A stretch of DNA of 13,413 nt. It comes from an uncultured Bacteroidota bacterium. Its GTDB lineage: Bacteria > Bacteroidota > Rhodothermia > Rhodothermales > UBA10348. The position numbers and the translations under genes are program-made. The notes beneath the pieces are model-generated. The model did not search any database. It was not told the DNA's origin and was given only the letters and a program-made list of their open reading frames with translations. Positions 7,480-13,413 of this stretch are shown here, piece after piece. The stretch spans positions 1-13,413 of the forward strand of contig CALBJU010000368.1 in NCBI GenBank assembly GCA_937893205.1. Direction: 5' to 3'. Each line of letters opens with the position of its first letter. Position 1 is the first letter of the stretch.

Positions 7480-8469
7480 CTACTCTTGTGATTCGAGCAG
7501 GCGATCGATGATTTCAACGGAGCTCACATTATCCGCTTCAGCGTTGAAATTGTTGACAATCCTATGCCGCATTACGGAGACCGCTGTGTCGCGCACATCC
7601 TCGATGACGGGCGTTAGACGACCATCGAGGGCGGCCGCCGCCTTTGCACCCATGATCAGGAACTGAGACGCTCTCGGGCCAGCGCCATAATTCAGATAAT
7701 CCTTTATGAAGCTCGGGGCGAGGTCATTATCAGGTCGGCTCCTGGTAACGAGGCGAACCGCGTATTCAATTACATTGTCTGCAACGGGCACCTGTCGTAC
7801 CAGTGCTTGGAATTTCTGAATATCAGCAGCTGACAGGACGTGTTGCCGGTCCGGAGAATCTGCACTGGTGGTCTGTCTGACAATCTCTACCTCCTGGTCG
7901 AACGAGGGGTAGTCAAGCCATAGATTGAACATAAAACGGTCCAACTGGGCTTCTGGAAGCGGATAGGTCCCTTCCTGCTCAATAGGATTCTGTGTAGCCA
8001 GCACAAAAAACGGCTCCGGTAGTGAGAACGTATGACCGGCAGCGGTCACTCGGTGTTCTTGCATCGCTTCCAATAGCGCGGCTTGTGTCTTCGGCGGCGT
8101 CCGATTGATCTCGTCGGCAAGAACAATGTTGGCGAAGACAGGTCCTTTCACAAACTTGAATTGGCGGCGCCCAGTGGTCGCATCTTCTTCAATGATTTCC
8201 GTTCCTGTGATGTCGCTGGGCATCAGATCGGGGGTGAACTGGATACGCGAAAACTGCAGATCCATAGCGTCGGCTATGGTGTGAATCAGTAGTGTTTTTG
8301 CGAGACCTGGGACTCCGACCAGAAGCACGTGTCCCCGGCAAATCATGCTCACAAATATTTGCCGGATAACGTCGTCTTGACCGACGATGACTTTGGCAAT
8401 CTCCTGTTGAAGGGCTCGAAATCCGGTGTGAAGTTCTTCCACCGTATCAGGGGAGGTCGTAATTTCCAT
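7480..8469 (-). CDS. MoxR-family AAA+ ATPase
   Basis: MoxR ATPases are AAA+ chaperone-like proteins thought to help assemble or activate protein complexes, often envelope or metalloprotein complexes, usually with a von Willebrand factor A or DUF58 partner. The 329 residues have family length. Features in order are the N-terminal IVGQDDVIRQI (28-38), Walker A GVPGLAKT (52-59), FTPDLMPSDITGTE (78-91) and Walker B IVLADEINR (115-123). The MoxR-specific PPKTQAALLEAMQE follows, then sensor 1 ATQNPIEQEGTYPLPEAQLDRF (158-179) and the C-terminal lid with GASPRA-like GAGPRASQFLI. No membrane segment is seen. The ATG at 8469 lies 20 bases after the SurA-like gene, so these two are almost certainly co-transcribed, which suggests an envelope role. 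No VWA or DUF58 gene is in the window. The family call is secure; the client is unknown. Confidence 0.95.
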   Translation of the reverse strand: MEITTSPDTVEELHTGFRALQQEIAKVIVGQDDVIRQIFVSMICRGHVLLVGVPGLAKTLLIHTIADAMDLQFSRIQFTPDLMPSDITGTEIIEEDATTGRRQFKFVKGPVFANIVLADEINRTPPKTQAALLEAMQEHRVTAAGHTFSLPEPFFVLATQNPIEQEGTYPLPEAQLDRFMFNLWLDYPSFDQEVEIVRQTTSADSPDRQHVLSAADIQKFQALVRQVPVADNVIEYAVRLVTRSRPDNDLAPSFIKDYLNYGAGPRASQFLIMGAKAAAALDGRLTPVIEDVRDTAVSVMRHRIVNNFNAEADNVSSVEIIDRLLESQE

Positions 8470-8489
8470 AAGAGATTGTATCGAGAATC

Positions 8490-9863
8490 CTAGTTGCCAG
8501 CAAGGAATAGTGCTTTGGCCTTGCCGCGAATGTCAATATATACTGATTTCTTAAGCTCCGAGAACCATTCCTGAGTCACCAGGGACTGCTTGTCCAAAAG
8601 TGCTCGACTTTCGATGAGTTCATAGTCCGTAACAATGTCAACGCGGTGTTCTTCGATCCTGGCGTCGAGGCGAACTATGTGATACGCTCTGCGACCATCG
8701 AGCAATTCAACTTCAAACGGTTCGGATAAGTCTCCGGGCTCGAGATCGATGAGTACGCGCTGCCAGGAGCCGCCAAGCGCTTCAATAAACAGATTCTTTT
8801 CTCCTGTGCTTGGATCCGTCACACGTCCACCACGAGACTTGGATAAGTCTTCTTCGGACTCTTCACGTGCTAATACTTCAAAAGATGCGCCCTTGGTCAA
8901 GATCGAGTCGCGAAGCAGCTCCAATCGCTCAATTGCAGGAGCGTCGTCGACTTTGCGATCGTCGAATGCTATGAGGATGTGGTTGTAGTCTATTCGATCC
9001 CCACGTCGTTCGTTAACCCTCAGAAAATGAAGTCCAAATTCCGTTTCGAAAATGTGAGAATAGATGCCAATTGGGGATCGCGATGCGACGGCTGCGAACT
9101 CCGGAACTACCTCACCTAGGCCCATATCCTCGTAGAGACCGCCTGTTTGTGCCGATCCGGGATCGTCAGAAAACAATTGGGCCATTTCCTCCATCGTTAT
9201 CACACCGGCAATGACAGAATCTCGAATCGTGGAGATGATTTCCTGGGCCTCATCACGCGCCGCATCTGTTACGAGCGGCATTCGCACAATGTGTGAAAGG
9301 CGAACCATATCGGGCAAAGTGGGAAGAGAGTCTGTCGGGACCTGCTCGAACCAGTTCTGGACATCTGTTGGGGTGGCCTTGATCCCGGTAAGTTTCTGCC
9401 TACGGAAATCGTCGGCGAGAATTCGATCACGAAACTCCTCTCTCATGTCTGCCTTTACTTCCAAAATGGACTGGCCATACAGCTCTTCAAGCGCGGCTTG
9501 ACCCCCCACGCGGGCTTCGAGTTGGTCGATCTGCGTATCCATCATTTGATCGACCTGCATGTCCGAAACAACCAGATTGGTATCTCTCTTCGCGTGAATT
9601 ACCAGCACCTGTTGCTCAATGAGGTGTTCGAGTGAACTCTTCCACATATCCTCTGAGTAGGGGACACCCTGCTGGTTCATAACTCCCATCACAAAGCCGT
9701 CTACCTCGGACTGGAGGATGATATAGTTGCCCACAACAGCGACGATTTCGTCAAGTATGCGCTCCTGTTGCGCCTGCACCTGAGCAGTCACAAAAAACAG
9801 TAATAGCGCCAGACAGGATGATCGGCCCCATAGATGGAGGCGGCGATAGGAAAAGTATCTCAT
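8490..9863 (-). CDS. SurA-like periplasmic chaperone / peptidyl-prolyl isomerase
   Basis: This is an exported foldase that, like SurA, probably escorts outer-membrane proteins through the periplasm and may isomerise prolyl bonds. It has 457 residues. A signal peptide covers residues 1-31, with a basic start, a hydrophobic core LALLLFFV and a cleavage site AQVQA before QQ. The SurA N-terminal core begins at ILDEIVAVVGNYIILQSEVD (36-55). Two parvulin domains follow. The first, at about 185-286, has RLSHIVRM, FSDDPGSAQTGG and FGLHFLRV. The second, at about 291-400, has NHILIAF, SRGGRVTDP and RRAYHIVRL and is less canonical. The helical C-terminal segment resembles SurA. The ATG at 9863 is preceded by a 123-base gap from the upstream PPIase gene, the longest gap inside this gene run, and 20 bases separate its stop from moxR. 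The strict symbol surA is withheld because three paralogous foldases stand side by side. Confidence 0.92.
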   Translation of the reverse strand: MRYFSYRRLHLWGRSSCLALLLFFVTAQVQAQQERILDEIVAVVGNYIILQSEVDGFVMGVMNQQGVPYSEDMWKSSLEHLIEQQVLVIHAKRDTNLVVSDMQVDQMMDTQIDQLEARVGGQAALEELYGQSILEVKADMREEFRDRILADDFRRQKLTGIKATPTDVQNWFEQVPTDSLPTLPDMVRLSHIVRMPLVTDAARDEAQEIISTIRDSVIAGVITMEEMAQLFSDDPGSAQTGGLYEDMGLGEVVPEFAAVASRSPIGIYSHIFETEFGLHFLRVNERRGDRIDYNHILIAFDDRKVDDAPAIERLELLRDSILTKGASFEVLAREESEEDLSKSRGGRVTDPSTGEKNLFIEALGGSWQRVLIDLEPGDLSEPFEVELLDGRRAYHIVRLDARIEEHRVDIVTDYELIESRALLDKQSLVTQEWFSELKKSVYIDIRGKAKALFLAGN

Positions 9864-9878
9864 GAATAGAAGTGAATT

Positions 9879-9902
9879 ACCGGGTTGACTTGATCACCCG
9901 GT
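9879..9902 (-). promoter_or_regulatory. Hairpin in the gap upstream of the SurA-like gene
   Basis: ACCGGGT (9879-9885) and ACCCGGT (9896-9902) form a perfect 7-bp G+C-rich stem with a 10-base loop. A bulged pairing extends it inward. It ends 16 bases before the SurA-like start codon on the transcript. It is not followed by a T-run on the minus strand, so it is not a standard terminator. A second inverted repeat, TACTATT (9923-9929) with AATAGTA (9948-9954), lies just upstream and partly competes with ACGCA/TGCGT (9942-9959). This may be a structured leader, an mRNA-processing site or an attenuator. Confidence 0.4.
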
Positions 9903-9986
9903 CGTGTGTCTCCGACTTGCTGTACTATTAACGGTCCCTGCACGCAAAATAGTATGCGTCTGGAAAGGCGCCGCTTCGCAGATAAC

Positions 9987-10871
9987 TTAGCGAATCTCCA
10001 GATCGTCCCTCGATAGGGCTCGCGTGCGGAGCCGTTGAACCTGTCGTGCAAACAACTGTTTCCTCATTTTAATCGCCACCCGATCTCTCAATTCGTCTGC
10101 GATCATGTCCAGTGAAGGCACAGTTCCTGCTGGGACTCGATCGATGAGTTGGATAAGATGAAAAGCATCTTCATGAGCGAAAAGCGGCAGCACTTCACCG
10201 GGTTCTATGCTGTTCACCGCCTCGGTCAAGCCCGGTATCCGAGCAAATAACTGACTTTGCGGATAGTATGAGTTCAGTTCTGGACCTCCAGAGGAATATC
10301 TGGAGTTAAGATCCAAAAGTACCGGAGTTTCTTCTGGCTCTCCTGCAAGGGATTGCAGGATGGTTCTTACTGAGTCAGCGGAATCAGGATCGACGAAAAC
10401 GAGGTGTCGAACTCGAACGAACGGTTCTCTGAGCGCAAGTTGATCTCTGTTCTGGTCGTAATAGGAGCGTATGGAAGAGTCGCCGGGCCCCGCTCCCATT
10501 TCTGTAGCTGCCATTCTATTCACGAGGGCATTAATGAGTACGGATCGCTCGTTGTCCGCAAGCAATCTCTGAACGCTGGGATCTCCCTTCAACCCTCGGG
10601 ACACGGCCTCCTGGAACAACAGTTCGTTGGTTATCCACTGCTCGACGATCTGAGACACGGCATCACTTGAGTCCAGAAATGCGGACGTGTTTTCCAACAA
10701 ACGATTGATCTCTGCAAGAGTCAAAATTTCATTGCCGACCCTCGCAACATAGTCCTCGCCTTCAATCTGTTTGGTGCAGCCTGGGAGGGTCAGGAGAACA
10801 GTGGCCATGACTAAGGCGATCAAATATAGCAGGGGTGTCCCCGAGACGATATGAGCTCCGGGCACATTCAA
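9987..10871 (-). CDS. Parvulin-like (PpiC/SurA-type) predicted lipoprotein
   Basis: This is a small exported foldase-like protein of 294 residues. Residues 12-31 are hydrophobic and end in LTLPGC, a plausible lipobox with C32 as the lipidated cysteine. The mature start VARVGNEILTLAEINRLLE (42-60) matches the N-terminal core of SurA/PpiD-type proteins. The following helical region includes DPSVQRLL (97-104). A single parvulin-like domain at about 150-246 is degenerate. RVRHLVFVD and AFHLIQLIDRV keep the flanking strands, but the usual SDD...GGdlG centre is replaced by NSRYSSGGPELNSYYPQ, so it may be a chaperone without isomerase activity. The start is taken as TTG at 10871 because GAGGTGG lies about 10 bases upstream and the TTG overlaps the preceding stop (TTGA). 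GTG at 10865 is the alternative. Coupling to the preceding gene is likely. Confidence 0.82.
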   Translation of the reverse strand: MNVPGAHIVSGTPLLYLIALVMATVLLTLPGCTKQIEGEDYVARVGNEILTLAEINRLLENTSAFLDSSDAVSQIVEQWITNELLFQEAVSRGLKGDPSVQRLLADNERSVLINALVNRMAATEMGAGPGDSSIRSYYDQNRDQLALREPFVRVRHLVFVDPDSADSVRTILQSLAGEPEETPVLLDLNSRYSSGGPELNSYYPQSQLFARIPGLTEAVNSIEPGEVLPLFAHEDAFHLIQLIDRVPAGTVPSLDMIADELRDRVAIKMRKQLFARQVQRLRTRALSRDDLEIR

Positions 10872-12922
10872 TTTTCTGGATCCACCTCGACCTTGTTAAA
10901 AACATGAGCCAGGTTTTCCGGAAAAACGGTTACGGCATATTTTTGCCTCAGACGCGCAATCAGAGTCGCTTCGACCACGCCTTGATATTCGTTCAGAACC
11001 TGAGATCGAGCTTCCCGAAAGGTCATCTGGCGTGCTGGATCAATCCCGGCATGAAATAGAACCACGAAACCACGATTAAAGGATACCGGGTCGGTGATTC
11101 CGCCCTCGTCCATATCCAGAACCTCGTCGTATATCGAGCCCGTAGATTCGAAAGTGTACGTTGTGTCGGTTCGGATGGAATAGGTTGAATCGGATGCCGC
11201 TTGTTCCAGCGCAGTATCAATTCCCGTGGACCGAACCGTTTCGACAAACCCGACCATCTGGGATTCCGTTTCAGAAGAAAACGAGATGACCCGGACGCGA
11301 TCGACGAACTGATACTCGGCCGAGTGAGCGGCGTAGTACTCGTTCATTCCCAAAGTATCTGAAGAAGCAGCCGTCCAGATTGAATCCTCCATCAATGTGA
11401 ACAGAATCAATCCGTCCCGGAAATCTTGCATGGTTTTACCGAAAGACGAATCCCGCTGCTCCAGTAACTCTACCTCGTGAGAAACCGCCCGTTCATCCAA
11501 GTACCTGTCCGCGACCGCATAAATCCTTGCGCGACTGCCGGTTACGTTGGGGAGGCGCGAGGACGAGAAGTACTCAGCGAATTCGCTGGCCGTTAATTCA
11601 TGACTGTCGAGGCGGAGGAATATTGTTGACGACACATCAGACTCAAGGTCACCAGTGGCCAACATTCGGTAAAGAGAGTCGGCGGTCATTGTGTCCACCC
11701 ACCTCTCTACCAATGATGAATCCACCCAGGCTTCGAGATTGGCCCGCAAACCGGCTGCAAATATCTTCTCAGCCTCGGCGGCGCGTGGCATGCTGTTCAC
11801 GCGATTTTTCATTGCTTCGTATTCTTCCTCGTAGGTGCCAAACGCTGTCTCGCCCATGTATTTGATGAAATGCTGACCGAACGGAGTTGTCACGGGGCCT
11901 GTGTATTCCCCTATAGTCTCGATGGAAAACGCAGCGTCTCTGAACTGGAAGGGGAGTCCTGCATCGAAGGACAGAGTACCAATATCTCCTCCCCTCTGGG
12001 CCGAGTTCTGGTCGTCAGACAATTCACTGGCAATCTCTTCAAAATCGTCGCCGTCGGACAGGCGAGTACCAACACGCGAAATTCGTTGATCAACATCGGC
12101 TATGTCCGCAGCAGAAGCACCCCGCGCCCGAATCAAGATGTGGGCAAGCTGGCGGTCGCCGGGCATCGACATTTTATCTGTGACCATGAGGACGTGATAC
12201 CCGAAGTTTGTTCGAAATACTTCGGATACACTATCAACTGGCGTCGAAAACGCCTGATCCTCAAACTGTTTGACCATTCGGCCACCCCCGAAGAATCCCA
12301 GACTTCCGTGATATCCTGGAGCGCCTGGCTCTCCTTTCGCGGATGGGTCCATTGAATGGCGCGCCGCCATCATCCCGAAATCAGATCCCGAAAGCACAGA
12401 GTCGCGAATGGCAACGATTTTCGTGAACGCAACTAGTGTGTCTGCGGGGGATGCTGTCAGGGTGACCGTAATCAAAATGTGACTTGCCGCCACTGCCTCT
12501 TTTCTACGGGCGTACATCTCTCGTATTAAGGGCTCCATCACGTTGCGCTCCATCAAGTAGGGCCGGGCTAGCTGCGTCCGGTACTGCCCAATTTCCTCCA
12601 CAAGAGATTCGTCGGTGTGGTAACCGGCTTCGCGGGCCTCTAGAACTTTGATCCTGAAATCGACATATCGGGAAAGAAAATCCTGATAAGCAGCCAGCGT
12701 ATCCGCGATTACTCCGGCATTGCCGCTGGTTCGAGTGTACTGCTGCTCGAATTCGTCGATATCGAGCGGCTGCCCGTTTATGCTGGCCAGAATCGGTTCA
12801 GTGGAGGCCTCCTGACCCTCAACCGCCAGCGGTTGAGGCACAGCACAGGAAGAGAAGGGAATTACCAGGAAAAGAAAGAATGATGAAAGAAGTCGGTGGG
12901 AAAACATACGTCTCGATTTCAC
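10868..12922 (-). CDS. Large exported multi-parvulin peptidyl-prolyl isomerase
   Basis: This envelope foldase has 684 residues, and its export signal is a basic N-terminus plus the hydrophobic LLSSFFLFLVIPFSSC. C26 could be a lipoprotein cysteine, although the lipobox FSSC is not ideal. A SurA/PpiD-like core starts near 44 (ILASINGQPLDIDEFEQQY). Parvulin domain 1 is at about 145-248 (AASHILI, GSLGFFGGGRMVKQFE, FGYHVLMVTDK). Domain 2 is at about 257-358 (QLAHILIRA, LSDDQNSAQRGGDIG, PFGQHFIKYMGE). Both look canonical. The C-terminal third is helical, then contains a stretch at about 540-640 (RVRVISFSSE, then GFVVLFHAG) that looks like a decayed third parvulin domain. GTG at 12922 is used as the start; ATG at 12907 would give a protein five residues shorter with the signal intact. 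It is the first gene of the minus-strand run, facing the ECF sigma gene, and its stop overlaps the next start. Confidence 0.88.
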   Translation of the reverse strand: MKSRRMFSHRLLSSFFLFLVIPFSSCAVPQPLAVEGQEASTEPILASINGQPLDIDEFEQQYTRTSGNAGVIADTLAAYQDFLSRYVDFRIKVLEAREAGYHTDESLVEEIGQYRTQLARPYLMERNVMEPLIREMYARRKEAVAASHILITVTLTASPADTLVAFTKIVAIRDSVLSGSDFGMMAARHSMDPSAKGEPGAPGYHGSLGFFGGGRMVKQFEDQAFSTPVDSVSEVFRTNFGYHVLMVTDKMSMPGDRQLAHILIRARGASAADIADVDQRISRVGTRLSDGDDFEEIASELSDDQNSAQRGGDIGTLSFDAGLPFQFRDAAFSIETIGEYTGPVTTPFGQHFIKYMGETAFGTYEEEYEAMKNRVNSMPRAAEAEKIFAAGLRANLEAWVDSSLVERWVDTMTADSLYRMLATGDLESDVSSTIFLRLDSHELTASEFAEYFSSSRLPNVTGSRARIYAVADRYLDERAVSHEVELLEQRDSSFGKTMQDFRDGLILFTLMEDSIWTAASSDTLGMNEYYAAHSAEYQFVDRVRVISFSSETESQMVGFVETVRSTGIDTALEQAASDSTYSIRTDTTYTFESTGSIYDEVLDMDEGGITDPVSFNRGFVVLFHAGIDPARQMTFREARSQVLNEYQGVVEATLIARLRQKYAVTVFPENLAHVFNKVEVDPEN

Positions 12923-12981
12923 GTGTCATTAATTGAATTATCGTCTCAGCGGCTAAATCCACATGGCGATTTACGCGCATC

Positions 12982-13007
12982 CACGCAAAGCCATCTTCAA
13001 TGGTTCC
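12982..13007 (-). promoter_or_regulatory. Possible ECF-type promoter for the foldase operon
   Basis: On the minus strand GGAACC (13007-13002) is followed after 16 bases by CGTG (12985-12982). This resembles the AAC-containing -35 and CGT-containing -10 elements recognised by many ECF sigma factors, at the usual spacing. The start of transcription would fall about 50 bases before the GTG at 12922. Such short motifs occur by chance, and the idea rests mainly on the facing sigma gene. Confidence 0.3.
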
Positions 13008-13020
13008 GGTCGTGGGTCCC

Positions 13021-13032
13021 AAATCATGATTT
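13021..13032. promoter_or_regulatory. Perfect 12-bp palindrome, operator-like
   Basis: AAATCATGATTT is a perfect palindrome placed between the two outward-facing ECF-like motifs, 5 bases from the plus-strand -35-like element and 13 from the minus-strand one. The position suits a dimeric regulator acting on both genes. A random 230-base region would contain a 12-bp palindrome roughly once in twenty cases, so chance is not excluded. Confidence 0.3.
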
Positions 13033-13037
13033 ATGCA

Positions 13038-13062
13038 GCAACTTTGCCCTACCTGGGCCGTC
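13038..13062 (+). promoter_or_regulatory. Possible ECF-type promoter for the sigma-factor gene
   Basis: GCAACT (13038-13043), 15 bases, then CGTC (13059-13062) resembles an ECF promoter. Read as GCAACTT, 15 bases, GTCATA, it is close to the E. coli sigma-E pattern (GGAACTT, 15-16 bases, GTC). It points towards the sigma gene, giving a leader of about 80 bases. Autoregulation is common for ECF sigma factors, but the recognition specificity of this one is unknown. Confidence 0.35.
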
Positions 13063-13087
13063 ATAGAATTGTTAACATGAAGCCTGA

Positions 13088-13101
13088 GATCTGCACAGAT
13101 C
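13088..13101. repeat. Short dyad in the leader of the sigma-factor gene
   Basis: GATCTG (13088-13093) and CAGATC (13096-13101) are perfect inverted arms separated by CA. The dyad lies 51 bases before the sigma-factor ATG and downstream of the proposed promoter. With a 2-base centre it is better read as a DNA-binding dyad than as an RNA hairpin. No T-run follows, so it is not a terminator. Confidence 0.3.
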
Positions 13102-13152
13102 CCAGTAAGAGCAGTTCCTGCCCATTAGGGTGGTACAACAAAGAAACCGTGC

Positions 13153-13413
13153 ATGAATGAATTTGCACTGATAGAATCCTTCCAGGCGGGAGACGAGTTC
13201 GCCTTCGTAGGGATATACAACCGATATAAAGGGCCGGTTTATTCTTTCTGCTACAAAATGCTTCTGGACTCGGACAGTGCGAAGGATGTCATGCAGGAAA
13301 CCTTCCTTCGGGTTTATGAAAACCGCGACCGACTGCTGAAAACCAGCTCATTCAAATCCTGGTTGTTCACCATTGCCAGAAATCAGTGCTTGAACTCGCT
13401 TCGACGCTCTGGC
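13153..13413 (+). CDS. ECF-type RNA polymerase sigma factor, 3' end beyond window
   Basis: The frame from ATG at 13153 runs open for 87 codons to the edge of the window and encodes sigma-70 region 2. It starts MNEFALIESFQAGDEFAFVG, where the family has a similar AGDEXAF-type start. YNRYKGPVYSFCYKML (22-37) is region 2.1, DSAKDVMQETFLRVYENRD (41-59) contains the D..QETF core-binding and -10 recognition segment, and SFKSWLFTIARNQCLNSLRR (66-85) is region 2.3-2.4. This is the standard pattern of extracytoplasmic-function sigma factors, which direct RNA polymerase to stress or envelope regulons, usually under a membrane anti-sigma factor encoded next door. Region 4 and any anti-sigma gene lie beyond the window. 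The start is chosen because it precedes region 2 by the normal distance. No strong Shine-Dalgarno is visible. It diverges from the foldase operon across 230 bases. Confidence 0.92.
   Translation, partial: MNEFALIESFQAGDEFAFVGIYNRYKGPVYSFCYKMLLDSDSAKDVMQETFLRVYENRDRLLKTSSFKSWLFTIARNQCLNSLRRSG

Noticed and set aside
9860..10051. 63-residue minus-strand frame bridging the gap before the SurA-like gene
   Set aside because: It overlaps the end of the parvulin-like lipoprotein gene in another frame and consists largely of the inverted-repeat gap; no domain or start signal.
11870..12355. 161-residue plus-strand frame opposite the large foldase
   Set aside because: Antisense to a protein with two well-formed parvulin domains; composition is not protein-like and no family is recognised.
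12930..12940. TAATT-G-AATTA dyad just upstream of the large foldase start
   Set aside because: It is A+T-rich and sits in the translation-start leader, where A+T-rich sequence is expected; low complexity explains the symmetry.
12819..13064. 81-residue minus-strand frame crossing the start of the large foldase
   Set aside because: It overlaps the signal-peptide coding region in another frame; the foldase frame has the signal sequence and domain evidence.
12963..13160. 65-residue plus-strand frame leading into the sigma-factor start (8-base overlap)
   Set aside because: Considered as a small leader or regulator gene. It contains the putative promoter and both dyads, shows no motif and has no Shine-Dalgarno, so it is probably chance.
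1..13413. Mobile elements, CRISPR arrays, tRNA or rRNA genes, defence systems
   Set aside because: Reading both strands I found no transposase or integrase frame, no regularly spaced repeats, no tRNA-like cloverleaf and no recognisable defence protein. Codon use looks even across the window.

Overview
The window reads as an ordinary chromosomal stretch of a Gram-negative bacterium, about half G+C and gene-dense. Every gene is intact except those cut by the window edges. There are no RNA genes, insertion sequences, CRISPR arrays or gene-free stretches over 300 bases. A Bacteroidota or Rhodothermota-type organism (Rhodothermia/Balneolia-like) is the best guess. The reasons are the run of SurA/PpiC-type foldases ending in a MoxR ATPase, an M23 peptidase with the insertion and C-terminal extension seen in that group, the form of the ThrB nucleotide-binding motif, and the general lack of clear Shine-Dalgarno sequences. 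This is a judgement from memory of families, not a computed assignment.

Layout: (1) 1-3305, plus strand: fructose-1,6-bisphosphatase, homoserine kinase and threonine synthase, 22 and 9 bases apart, so probably one operon (gluconeogenesis plus the last two steps of threonine synthesis). No aspartokinase/homoserine dehydrogenase gene is in view. (2) 3302-6136: an exported M23 peptidase on the minus strand and an AI-2E/PerM-family membrane protein on the plus strand, divergent with only 21 bases between start codons. The M23 gene runs tail-to-tail into thrC with a 4-base overlap. (3) 6127-12922, minus strand, read from right to left: a large exported multi-parvulin foldase, a smaller parvulin-like lipoprotein (stop and start overlap), a SurA-like chaperone, a MoxR AAA+ ATPase and hutF. 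The tail of hutF overlaps the membrane-protein gene by 10 bases. (4) 12923-13152: a 230-base divergent regulatory region. (5) 13153 to the end, plus strand: the first 87 codons of an ECF sigma factor.

The right half carries the most biological interest. An ECF sigma factor faces three consecutive envelope-folding proteins and a MoxR ATPase across a region with an ECF-like promoter motif in each direction and two dyad symmetries. I infer an envelope-proteostasis regulon analogous to the sigma-E control of surA in E. coli. The motifs are short and this is unproven. I found no clearly novel system.
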